The notes under the pieces: model-generated
Told to the model about the DNA's origin: nothing
Seen by the model: only the letters and a program-made list of their open reading frames with translations
Database searches by the model: none
Assembly (NCBI GenBank): GCA_023429685.1
Contig: JAEZDF010000067.1
Span: 1 to 21,554 of the forward strand
Origin: Bacillota bacterium
GTDB lineage: Bacteria > Bacillota > Clostridia > Oscillospirales > Ruminococcaceae
Direction: 5' to 3'
Length of the DNA: 21,554 bases
In this document: positions 8,082-13,799 of the stretch, piece after piece
How positions within the stretch are numbered: the stretch's first letter is position 1
Layout of the letters: every line of letters begins with the position of its first letter
Made by a program: the position numbers and the translations under genes

Positions 8082-8804
8082 TTGGTTACAGCACACACCA
8101 CAGGCTACGCGCATTCGGGCGGAGCACAGATCTACTACAAATGCTACGGAGCGGGCGAGCCGGCACTGATTCTATTGCACGGCAACGGCGAGGATAGGCA
8201 CTGCTTTGACAAGCAGATCTACGACTTTTCTCACCGTCACCTGACCATAACGGTGGATAGCCGCGGGCACGGAAAATCCACCTTCGGCACCGCGCCGCTT
8301 ACCATCGAGCAGATGGCAAAAGACACCTTTGCGGTGCTTGACGATATGGGGATTGAAAAGGCGGTTATCATCGGCTTTTCGGACGGCGGAAACGTCGCCA
8401 TAGAGATGGCACGGCAGAACCAGTCGCGCATCCACAAGCTGATTGTGGCGGGACCCAACCTAAACCCGCAGGGGGTAAAATGGGTTATCCAGCTGCCTAT
8501 CGTACTGGGCTATATTGCGTGTCGCTTCATCGGTCTGTTTGACGAAAGGGCAAGGCGCAAGGCGCAGATAATGAACCTGATGGTGTCTTACCCCAAGCTG
8601 CGCGTGCGGGACATCTCGGGCATTCGGCTGCCCTCACTGATTATCGGCGGGCAGCACGATATGATAAAGTACAACCACCTGTGCCAGATTGCCGACGCAA
8701 TAGACGGCGCACAGCTTTTGATTATCGACGGTGCCGACCACTTTGTATTTGATAAGGCGTCAAACATCGTAAACAAAGACATCCTCGAGTATATCGTTAC
8801 ATAA
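8082..8804 (+). CDS. Alpha/beta-hydrolase with TTG start
   Basis: A 240-residue soluble alpha/beta-hydrolase fold protein. The oxyanion region is LLHGNGED (31-38), the nucleophile elbow is GFSDG with S100, the likely acid is D193 in GGQHDM, and the catalytic histidine is H220 in GADHF. Together they form a complete triad, so the enzyme should be active, probably on an ester, lactone or similar bond; the substrate cannot be read from sequence. The start is a TTG at 8082, fixed by GGAGG (8068-8072) nine bases upstream; no in-frame ATG precedes the conserved core. It lies 39 bp after the radical SAM gene and may be cotranscribed with it. A strong hairpin follows between this gene and the convergent nrdG. 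Confidence 0.87.
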   Translation: MVTAHTTGYAHSGGAQIYYKCYGAGEPALILLHGNGEDRHCFDKQIYDFSHRHLTITVDSRGHGKSTFGTAPLTIEQMAKDTFAVLDDMGIEKAVIIGFSDGGNVAIEMARQNQSRIHKLIVAGPNLNPQGVKWVIQLPIVLGYIACRFIGLFDERARRKAQIMNLMVSYPKLRVRDISGIRLPSLIIGGQHDMIKYNHLCQIADAIDGAQLLIIDGADHFVFDKASNIVNKDILEYIVT

Positions 8805-8815
8805 TAGACAGGGAT

Positions 8816-8860
8816 AAACACAGGAGGCGGTGCCGGTTTGGGCATCGCCTCCTGTGTTTA
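8816..8860. terminator. Terminator between convergent genes
   Basis: A 19-bp stem with a single mismatch or wobble (8816-8834 with 8841-8859; arm AAACACAGGAGGCGGTGCC) and a 6-nt loop, placed between the hydrolase stop on the plus strand and the nrdG stop on the minus strand. The arms start AAAC and end GTTT, giving short T-rich ends on both strands, consistent with a bidirectional intrinsic terminator. Confidence 0.85.
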
Positions 8861-8877
8861 ATATTAATGGAAGGTCG

Positions 8878-9564
8878 TTATGAAACCGTACCCGGCTGTA
8901 TCTCGCACAGTGCCTCGGCAAACGCGGTAATCTCGTGCTGGGTATATGCGCGGCGCAGGATGCGGGGTGCTTCGTGGGCGGGGTACTCGTCCGGCACGCG
9001 GTAGCGGTTGAGCACATAACGCGGCAGGGCGGGCAGCTCGTGTGCCATCTGCGCTAGATCAGTCATGGATAGCTGGGGCACGACGGTGGTACGTACCTCA
9101 AAGGCGGTGTCGCTTTGCGCGAGCATAAGGATGGTTTGCAGCACCTTATCCGCGTCCGCGCATTCGCCGCACAGCTCTTTATAACGCGCGGCGGGAGCCT
9201 TATAGTCCACCGCCACATAGTCGCACAATTTAAGGGTAAGCAGACGACTGACGACATCGGGGTTTGCGCCGTTGGTATCGAGCTTAACGCGGTAGCCCAA
9301 GCGTTTTAGCCATCCGGCGGTTTCCTCCAGCTCGGCGTACAGCGTCGGTTCGCCGCCGGTGAGCACAACGCCGTCTAATAGACCCGCGCGTTTTCTTAAA
9401 AACTCCGTGACCATACTCTGGTCGAGCAGGGGTAGCTTGCCCTCTATCAGCGGGCGGTTGTGGCAGTAAAAGCAGTCGAGATTGCAGCCCGGTACAAACA
9501 GCACACAGCTCACAAGCCCCGGGTAATCTACCAGCGAGCTTTTTACAAGCCCCGCAAACCTCAT
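8878..9564 (-). CDS. nrdG: Anaerobic ribonucleotide reductase activating protein
   Basis: Radical SAM activase that installs the glycyl radical on NrdD. The 228-residue protein resembles the longer NrdG2 type (TIGR02495): MRFAGLVKSSLVDYPGLVSC at the N-terminus, then the cluster motif with C27, C31 and C34 (CNLDCFYC), the GGEPTL motif near 70-75, and DTNGANP. The ATG overlaps the nrdD stop in an ATGA junction (4-bp overlap), so the two are translationally coupled. The C-terminal extension past residue 195 (ILRRAYTQHEI...) is in line with the longer NrdG2 class. The gene is expressed from the nrdD promoter and ends at the shared hairpin at 8816-8860. Confidence 0.93.
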   Translation of the reverse strand: MRFAGLVKSSLVDYPGLVSCVLFVPGCNLDCFYCHNRPLIEGKLPLLDQSMVTEFLRKRAGLLDGVVLTGGEPTLYAELEETAGWLKRLGYRVKLDTNGANPDVVSRLLTLKLCDYVAVDYKAPAARYKELCGECADADKVLQTILMLAQSDTAFEVRTTVVPQLSMTDLAQMAHELPALPRYVLNRYRVPDEYPAHEAPRILRRAYTQHEITAFAEALCEIQPGTVS

Positions 9565-11693
9565 ACCACCGCTTCCTCGCGCTTGGTGTAGCGTTCTTCA
9601 AACGCCTCGTCGGGCATCACATACTTTTTGCGTTCGGCGTATTCGGCGCGCTTGCCGGTGTTAAAGTTCTGCACCGGTCTTAGGTAGCCCACTACGCGCG
9701 ACCAGACCTCGGCTTTCTGCCCGCACTCGGGGCAGGTGAAGTGCTCGCCCGCAATGTAGCCGTGGTCGCTGCACACCGAGAAGGTGGGGGTAAGCGACAG
9801 GTAGGGCAGCTTATAGCGGGTAAACGCCTTGCGCAACAGGTTCTTTGCCGCGGCGGTGTCCTTAATCTCCTCGCCTAGGTACAGGTGCAGCACCGTACCG
9901 CCGGTGTACATCGACTGCAGCTCATCCTGCAGGTCGAGCGTCTCAAAGATATCGTCGGTGTAGCCCACGGGCAGCTGCGTCGAGTTCGTATAGTACGGTA
10001 CCGTCTCGCCCGCCGTTAGGATGGCGGGGTAACGCTCGATGTCCTTTTTGGCAAGGCGGTAGCTTGTGCCTTCGGCGGGGGTCGCCTCTAGGTTATAGTA
10101 GTGCCCCGTTTCGTCCTGAATGTCCTTAATCACGCTGCGCATATAGTCAAGGGTTCTGACGGCAAACGCCTGCCCCTCGCGGGTGGTCAGGTCGTAATCG
10201 GAGCCCAGCAGGTTGCGGCACGCCTCGTTCATGCCGATAAGCCCGATGGTGTTAAAGTGGTTGTGCCAGTAGCTGCCCGTGCGCGCCTTAACGTCCCTTA
10301 GGTAGTTGGCGGAGTACGGGTATAGCCCGCGCCCGGTCTGCTCTTCTATGACCTTGCGCTTAATCTCAAGGCTGTTTTTTGCGATGTTCATCTGCTGCCA
10401 AAGGCGGGTAAAGAACTCCGGCTCGGTTTTGGAGAGATACGCAAGGCGGGGCAGGTTTAAGGTAACCACGCCGATTGAGCCGGTCAACGGGTTTGAACCG
10501 AACAGACCGCCGCCGCGCTTACGCAGCTCGGTGGTATCGAGCCTGAGGCGACAGCACATCGAAAGCGCGTCCTCGGGCGATAGGTCGGAGTTGATGTAGT
10601 TCGAGAAGTAGGGGATGCCGTAGCGGCAGGTAATCTCCATAAACTTCTCGACCACGGGGCTGTCCCACGCAAAGTCCTTGGTGACGTTGATGGTGGGGAT
10701 GGGGAAGGTAAACACGCGCCCCTTTAGGTCGCCTTCCATCATCACATCGCAAAACGCGATGTTGAACAGGTCCATCTCCTTTTGGAACTCGCCGTAGGTC
10801 TCGTTTTTCATCTCGCCGCCTACAACCACGTTCTGGTCGCGCAGGGTACGCGGGGGCACGATGTCAAACGTCAGGTTGGAAAACGGGCACTGAAAGCCCA
10901 CACGGGTGGGGACGTTTAGGTTAAACACAAACTCCTGCAATGCCTGACGCACCGCCGAGTAGTCCATGTTGTCGTAGCGGATGAAGGGTGCGCAGTAGGT
11001 GTCAAACGACGACCACGCCTGTGCGCCCGCGCTTTCGCCCTGGGTGGTAAAGGTGGAGTTTGCCACCTGACCAAGGAAAGAGCGCAGATGCTTTGCGGGG
11101 CGCGACTCCACCTTGCCGGGCACGCCGCCAAAGCCATTTGTAAGGATCTGGCGCAGATCCCAGCCCGCGCAGTAGGGACCGAAAAAGCCTAAGTCGTGGA
11201 TGTGAATCTCCCCCGAAAGGTGGGCGTTACGTATTTCGTCGGTGTATACCTCGTGCAGCCAGTAGCTTTTGGTAAACGCCTCGCGCACGTAGTTATTTAG
11301 ACCATTAATCGACTTTTGCGTGTTGGCGTTTTCGTTAATCTGCCAATCGCGGTCGTTCAGATATTCGGTGAACATATTGATGGTGGCACCGATTAAGGCG
11401 TTGCTTTCGCGGGACGCACGCCGCTTTTCTCGGTACAGGATGTACGCCTTGGCAGTCTTTGCGTGCCCGGCTTCAATCAGCACCTTTTCTACAATATCCT
11501 GTATGCCCTCTACCTCGGCGATGCCGTCGGGGTAGCGCAGGTCGGCAAGGCGCACCACCTCATCGGCCAGCTGTTGTGAGGTGGTAAAGTCGTCCCCCCC
11601 TACGGCGGTAGCCGCCTTAAAGATGGCAAGAACGATCTTCTCGCTTTTAAACGGTGCGGTGGTTCTGTCTCGCTTGATGATTTGAGTAAGCAT
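9561..11693 (-). CDS. nrdD: Anaerobic ribonucleoside-triphosphate reductase (class III)
   Basis: Oxygen-sensitive glycyl-radical enzyme that reduces ribonucleoside triphosphates to deoxynucleotides. It has 710 residues: an N-terminal ATP-cone (about 3-95, beginning TQIIKRDRTTAPFKSEKI) for allosteric activity control, the large barrel, and a C-terminal zinc and radical region. The zinc-site region shows C641, C654 and C657 (CSDHGYIAGEHFTCPEC), and the radical glycine is G669 in RVVGYLRP. Length and motifs are normal and complete. The ATG at 11693 has GGAAAGG at the unusually long distance of 14 nt, just after a small hairpin. Its promoter lies about 370 nt upstream, leaving a long structured leader. 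nrdG follows with a 4-bp overlap. It implies anaerobic DNA precursor synthesis. Confidence 0.96.
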   Translation of the reverse strand: MLTQIIKRDRTTAPFKSEKIVLAIFKAATAVGGDDFTTSQQLADEVVRLADLRYPDGIAEVEGIQDIVEKVLIEAGHAKTAKAYILYREKRRASRESNALIGATINMFTEYLNDRDWQINENANTQKSINGLNNYVREAFTKSYWLHEVYTDEIRNAHLSGEIHIHDLGFFGPYCAGWDLRQILTNGFGGVPGKVESRPAKHLRSFLGQVANSTFTTQGESAGAQAWSSFDTYCAPFIRYDNMDYSAVRQALQEFVFNLNVPTRVGFQCPFSNLTFDIVPPRTLRDQNVVVGGEMKNETYGEFQKEMDLFNIAFCDVMMEGDLKGRVFTFPIPTINVTKDFAWDSPVVEKFMEITCRYGIPYFSNYINSDLSPEDALSMCCRLRLDTTELRKRGGGLFGSNPLTGSIGVVTLNLPRLAYLSKTEPEFFTRLWQQMNIAKNSLEIKRKVIEEQTGRGLYPYSANYLRDVKARTGSYWHNHFNTIGLIGMNEACRNLLGSDYDLTTREGQAFAVRTLDYMRSVIKDIQDETGHYYNLEATPAEGTSYRLAKKDIERYPAILTAGETVPYYTNSTQLPVGYTDDIFETLDLQDELQSMYTGGTVLHLYLGEEIKDTAAAKNLLRKAFTRYKLPYLSLTPTFSVCSDHGYIAGEHFTCPECGQKAEVWSRVVGYLRPVQNFNTGKRAEYAERKKYVMPDEAFEERYTKREEAVV

Positions 11694-11707
11694 TACAATG
11701 TCCCACG

Positions 11708-11736
11708 CCTTTCCGTGCCGAGAATATGTCGGGCAC
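11708..11736 (-). promoter_or_regulatory. Hairpin abutting the nrdD ribosome binding site
   Basis: On the minus strand GTGCCCGA and TCGGCAC form a stem with one bulged base (plus coordinates 11715-11721 with 11729-11736). The presumed Shine-Dalgarno GGAAAGG (11708-11714) begins immediately after the stem. A structure touching the ribosome site could set nrdD translation level; that role is inferred. Confidence 0.5.
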
Positions 11737-11748
11737 TAAGAGTAATCC

Positions 11749-11846
11749 CTAATTAACCTATCATGTCTAATGTCTTTGAAGAAATCTTCGTAAAAGCCAT
11801 AAATGCTTTTTCTCAATTTTGTTCGGACATTCTTAAGGTTAATTAG
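11749..11846 (-). repeat. AT-rich 98-bp inverted-repeat element in the nrdD leader
   Basis: A perfect 11-bp terminal inverted repeat (CTAATTAACCT at 11749-11759, AGGTTAATTAG at 11836-11846) encloses ATGTC/GACAT pairings and two internal hairpins: GAAGA/TCTTC and AAAAGC/GCTTTT around a 7-nt loop. The element is far more AT-rich than its surroundings. It may be a multi-branched RNA domain of the nrdDG leader or a tiny palindromic mobile element remnant; no target duplication is obvious. The strand is given as that of the leader transcript. Confidence 0.6.
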
Positions 11847-11870
11847 CTATAGGCGAGAGAAAAATCGCGC

Positions 11871-12010
11871 GTTCCCCCTCGGAAACAGTCGAACCGCGCG
11901 CAAAAAAGGCGCGCCCGACCGGCGAATTGTTCCCCCTTTTGGCTATAGCAGCATTGGGCAAAAACGGCACAGCAGCAGCGTTTGCACCCCCGCGCACCCG
12001 AAGTTCCCCC
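11871..12010 (-). repeat. Three spaced GGGGGAAC motifs in the nrdD leader
   Basis: On the leader (minus) strand GGGGGAAC occurs three times, at plus coordinates 12003-12010, 11929-11936 and 11871-11878, spaced 74 and 58 bp. GC-rich, self-complementary tracts separated by T5-T6 runs follow the motifs (for example GCGCGC on both sides of a T-rich loop near 11896-11914). The arrangement looks like repeated RNA modules. A 60-codon open frame across it on the minus strand has no ribosome site, and I do not call it a gene. Confidence 0.5.
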
Positions 12011-12045
12011 ACAAAAAACACAAGATGTTGATGGGGTGCGCCCCT

Positions 12046-12073
12046 TATATACTGTATATATTATATATAATAT
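12046..12073 (-). promoter_or_regulatory. Paired palindromes at the nrdD promoter start site
   Basis: Two perfect palindromes, TATATACTGTATATA (12046-12060) and ATATTATATATAATAT (12058-12073), overlap the -10 box and the predicted start. Such symmetry suggests a repressor site. NrdR is the usual regulator of nrd genes and binds AT-cored boxes at this position, but the flanking ACA/TGT bases of the NrdR consensus are not matched, so the regulator is unknown. AT-richness alone could produce part of this symmetry. Confidence 0.4.
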
Positions 12074-12095
12074 TCTAGCTGTAAGGGTTTGTCAA
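12067..12095 (-). promoter_or_regulatory. Strong nrdDG promoter
   Basis: On the minus strand there is a perfect -35 TTGACA (12090-12095), an exact 17-bp spacer and the -10 TATTAT (12067-12072). The predicted start is near 12060, giving a leader of about 370 nt before the nrdD ATG. This is the best sigma-A match in the intergenic region. Confidence 0.75.
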
Positions 12096-12132
12096 TGGTC
12101 ATTGTGTGCATATCGTTGCCAGAATAAAGGAA

Positions 12133-12167
12133 CTTTTCATTCTTTCTTTGTCTTATTTCATGAAAAG
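12133..12167. repeat. 8-bp inverted repeat
   Basis: CTTTTCAT (12133-12140) and ATGAAAAG (12160-12167) form a perfect stem with a 19-nt loop, upstream of both the nrdD and pilin promoters. No gene covers it. Its role is unknown. Confidence 0.45.
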
Positions 12168-12209
12168 ACGACGGCATGATAAAACGTTGTTCGCACGGGT
12201 TCGTTATAG

Positions 12210-12255
12210 GGCGACACGCTTTGCGTTTTGCCCGGCAAAACCATGCAATGTCGCC
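12210..12255. repeat. Compact three-way-junction-like element
   Basis: Closing stem GGCGACA/TGTCGCC (12210-12216 with 12249-12255, perfect), and inside it CGC-TTT-GCG (12217-12225) followed directly by TTTTGC-CCG-GCAAAA (12226-12240). Three nested perfect stems in 46 bp suggest a structured RNA or cruciform element. It is not a tRNA, because the arms are too short and there is no CCA or TTC loop pattern. No convincing promoter for it was found on either strand. Confidence 0.5.
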
Positions 12256-12344
12256 GCAACACGATGCAAGGAAAAACAGTTGCCTAATATAGACTGTAGA
12301 TGACGCACCAAAACTATGTTACAATATGAATAAAAGAATCTCTT

Positions 12345-12350
12345 TATAAT
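12345..12350 (+). promoter_or_regulatory. Candidate -10 box for the pilin gene
   Basis: A perfect TATAAT about 155 bp before the pilin ATG. The best -35 candidates (TTACAA at 12319-12324, spacer 20) are poor, so the promoter may need an activator or another sigma factor. The transcript would begin at about 12357, exactly where the structured leader starts. Confidence 0.45.
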
Positions 12351-12356
12351 GAAATA

Positions 12357-12470
12357 GCGTGCCGTGGATACGGTGGTTGGGCAGGCGTTATTAAAAGAGA
12401 TGTAAAAATTTAAAAGAAATGTGTCTAAAAAACCACCGGGCAGGAATAACTAAGTCAGAACCTGCACCGC
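12357..12470 (+). ncRNA. Candidate structured leader RNA of the pilin gene
   Basis: This untranslated stretch can form several long-range pairings: GCGTGC (12357-12362) with GCACCGC (12464-12470, one bulge); CCGT-GGAT-ACGG (12362-12373); TGGTT (12374-12378) with AACCA (12431-12435), extendable to 7 bp as an alternative to the previous hairpin; GTTATT (12387-12392) with AATAAC (12445-12450); and GCAGG, present twice (12381-12385, 12440-12444), either copy able to pair with CCTGC (12461-12465). Exclusive pairings of this kind are typical of riboswitches. Clostridial pilin genes are often under c-di-GMP riboswitches, but I do not see the conserved core of either c-di-GMP class, so ligand and class are open. 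Confidence 0.45.
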
Positions 12471-12503
12471 AAATCGAAGACAAAAATGATGGAGGGTAAA
12501 TTT

Positions 12504-12911
12504 ATGTTTACAAAACTATGCGCACTGGTAGCCAAGAAAAACCGCGGCTTCACGCTGATCGAGCTGATTGTGGTTATCGCAATCCTAGGCATCCTAATCG
12601 CCATCCTTGTACCGTCGATGATTGGGTTTATCAACAGCGCAAAAGAAGCATCAGTTAAATCAACTGCTAAAACATTGTATACAGCCGCACAAGCGTATGC
12701 AACTGATCAAATTCAGGTTAAAGGCAATACCTTAGCTGCGAGTGGTATTACCAGCGCGGTGTTAAAGACCAATAATTTGTTGGCGGTCGAACCTAAAGGG
12801 ACGTTAACTGTAACGACAATGGATGCCAAAGGTACTATTACTGCGATGACATACGTTGAAAACGGAATTACTGTGACTATGCCGGCAGGAACGGTTACTA
12901 TAGCTCCCTAA
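12504..12911 (+). CDS. Type IV pilin / pseudopilin-like prepilin
   Basis: A class III signal peptide is unmistakable: a 15-residue basic leader ending KKNRG, cleavage after G15, then F+1, the conserved E at +5 (FTLIELIVVIAIL) and a hydrophobic helix over about residues 16-39. The mature form is about 120 residues, with an N-terminal helix continuing through KEASVKSTAKTLYTAAQAYA and a small beta-rich C-terminus full of Thr and Val. No disulfide cysteines are seen in the mature part. The ATG at 12504 is chosen over the upstream 12486 because GGAGGG (12491-12496) sits at 7-nt spacing and the leader length becomes normal. From about 12640 the codons turn AT-rich, unlike the neighbours. No assembly ATPase, platform protein or prepilin peptidase is in the window. 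An intrinsic terminator follows. Confidence 0.9.
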   Translation: MFTKLCALVAKKNRGFTLIELIVVIAILGILIAILVPSMIGFINSAKEASVKSTAKTLYTAAQAYATDQIQVKGNTLAASGITSAVLKTNNLLAVEPKGTLTVTTMDAKGTITAMTYVENGITVTMPAGTVTIAP

Positions 12912-12931
12912 TTATAGTATATTTTCTTATT

Positions 12932-12965
12932 AAAGCAGCTCCGGCACAAGCCGGGGCTGTTTTAA
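12932..12965 (+). terminator. Intrinsic terminator after the pilin gene
   Basis: Stem CAGCTCCGGC / GCCGGGGCTG (one T-G wobble) with an ACAA loop, followed by TTTT. It lies about 20 bp past the pilin stop and separates it from the paralogue downstream. Confidence 0.85.
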
Positions 12966-13046
12966 AGAACGACATCATTTCACCGTAGCAAACACCGTAC
13001 CCAGCTATGTACAACACGCGTCCAATCCTTACAAGGGGCTAGGAAC

Positions 13047-13463
13047 ATGGTGCTTGAAAAGATTACGGCATTCCAGCGCACCGACCATGATAAGCTTAAA
13101 CTCTTTGAGCTCATGGTGGTAACGCTTGTTGTTCTCTTTGTGGTTGGGGTGATGCTCAGCTACATCGTTACCATCGTCAACCATTCGCGGGAGATTGCGC
13201 TCAAAAGCACGGCGCGCACCCTGTACATGGCGGTGCTCGACTACACCGCGTCGGGCAAAACACAGGTGTCGGACGAGCAAGAACAGCCCCCCGAGCCGAT
13301 TACCGAGCGCAGCGCGTTTTTGCGCGACTATGTGGGCGGCGCAATCAGGGGGACGCTGCGCGTCTCTTTGGATGAAAGCGGCTATGTGCAGGGCATTGCA
13401 TACACCGAGGGGAATAAAACGGTGACATTGCCCGACGAGCAGATTACGACGGGCACGCAATAA
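13047..13463 (+). CDS. Pilin paralogue with a lost prepilin cleavage site
   Basis: A 138-residue protein that aligns without gaps to the upstream pilin from the conserved Glu (E21 here, E+5 there) through the shared NxxxEx3KSTA(R/K)TLY block. The C-terminal halves also match (GTL-V...G...Y.....TVT.P). However, the peptidase site is gone: the Gly at -1 is K16, +1 is Leu and +2 is Lys (DKLKLFEL against RGFTLIEL). The hydrophobic helix 22-45 remains, so the protein should stay as an uncleaved, N-in single-pass membrane protein with about 90 residues outside. AAGGGG (13033-13038) supports the start, and base composition matches the surrounding genome. It ends at a very strong terminator. Its function is unknown; a non-assembling pilin-like partner, chaperone or regulator is inference. 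Confidence 0.8.
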   Translation: MVLEKITAFQRTDHDKLKLFELMVVTLVVLFVVGVMLSYIVTIVNHSREIALKSTARTLYMAVLDYTASGKTQVSDEQEQPPEPITERSAFLRDYVGGAIRGTLRVSLDESGYVQGIAYTEGNKTVTLPDEQITTGTQ

Positions 13464-13479
13464 CAAGAACGATATAAAG

Positions 13480-13511
13480 CCGGGGCGGAGGAAAAATCCG
13501 CCCCGGTTTTT
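13480..13511 (+). terminator. Intrinsic terminator after the pilin paralogue
   Basis: Perfect 10-bp stem CCGGGGCGGA / TCCGCCCCGG, loop GGAAAAA, then TTTTT. It starts 16 bp past the stop codon. Confidence 0.95.
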
Positions 13512-13533
13512 GTGCGCGCTAAATCAAGACCAA

Positions 13534-13579
13534 CCGTAGGGGCGAATCGCGAATCGAGCTTCGCATTGTAATCGCCCGC
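13534..13579. repeat. Dispersed GTAGGGGCGA-type intergenic repeat
   Basis: The element begins CCGTAGGGGCGA and ends TCGCCCGC, with outer stem GGGCGA/TCGCCC (13540-13545, 13572-13577) and inner stem GCGAA/TTCGC (13549-13553, 13560-13564). Short palindromic units opening CGTAGGGGCG and closing CGCCCG are common intergenic repeats in Clostridia; membership is by resemblance. The rest of the 336-bp gap up to manA holds the terminator before it, a stray TTGACA at 13592 with no good -10, and the manA promoter. Confidence 0.55.
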
Positions 13580-13684
13580 ATCACCAACCTATTGACATTG
13601 GGCAGGACGTAGTGTGTGTACCCCTTACCCCTCCCCACAACACACAAAATTAACCCCATAAGAAGCGCAGGACACAAGCGGTTC

Positions 13685-13714
13685 TTTACGCCGCCTTGGT
13701 AAATGTAGTATAAT
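13685..13714 (+). promoter_or_regulatory. Promoter of the manA to DJ-1 operon
   Basis: TTTACG (13685-13690), an 18-bp spacer and a perfect TATAAT (13709-13714). Transcription would start near 13721, about 80 nt before the manA ATG. It is the only good promoter seen ahead of the seven closely packed ORFs. Confidence 0.65.
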
Positions 13715-13799
13715 GGCATCACATATCCCCGAGGGGGGTCGCCTGCCTTACCGTAGCCGCACGACGGATGCCGGAAGGCGTTACATAAGGAGAAACAAC

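Noticed and set aside
11839..12021. Minus-strand 60-codon frame inside the nrdD leader, a possible leader peptide
   Set aside because: It would start with GTG without a Shine-Dalgarno sequence. The apparent residue repetition reflects the GGGGGAAC nucleotide motif.
11803..12078. Plus-strand open frame of 91 codons in the nrdD leader
   Set aside because: No ribosome site, low-complexity basic composition, and it runs through the hairpins and promoter of the opposite strand.
12210..12255. tRNA or CRISPR-like unit
   Set aside because: There is no acceptor or T-loop pattern and no regularly spaced repeats; it is a single nested-stem element.
12357..12503. c-di-GMP-I or c-di-GMP-II riboswitch
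   Set aside because: The location before a pilin fits, but I could not find the conserved core sequences of either class, so only an unnamed structured leader is reported.
13592..13620. TTGACA at 13592 as the manA promoter
   Set aside because: The -10 position at 17-bp spacing reads TGTGTA, a poor match. The TATAAT at 13709 is much better placed.
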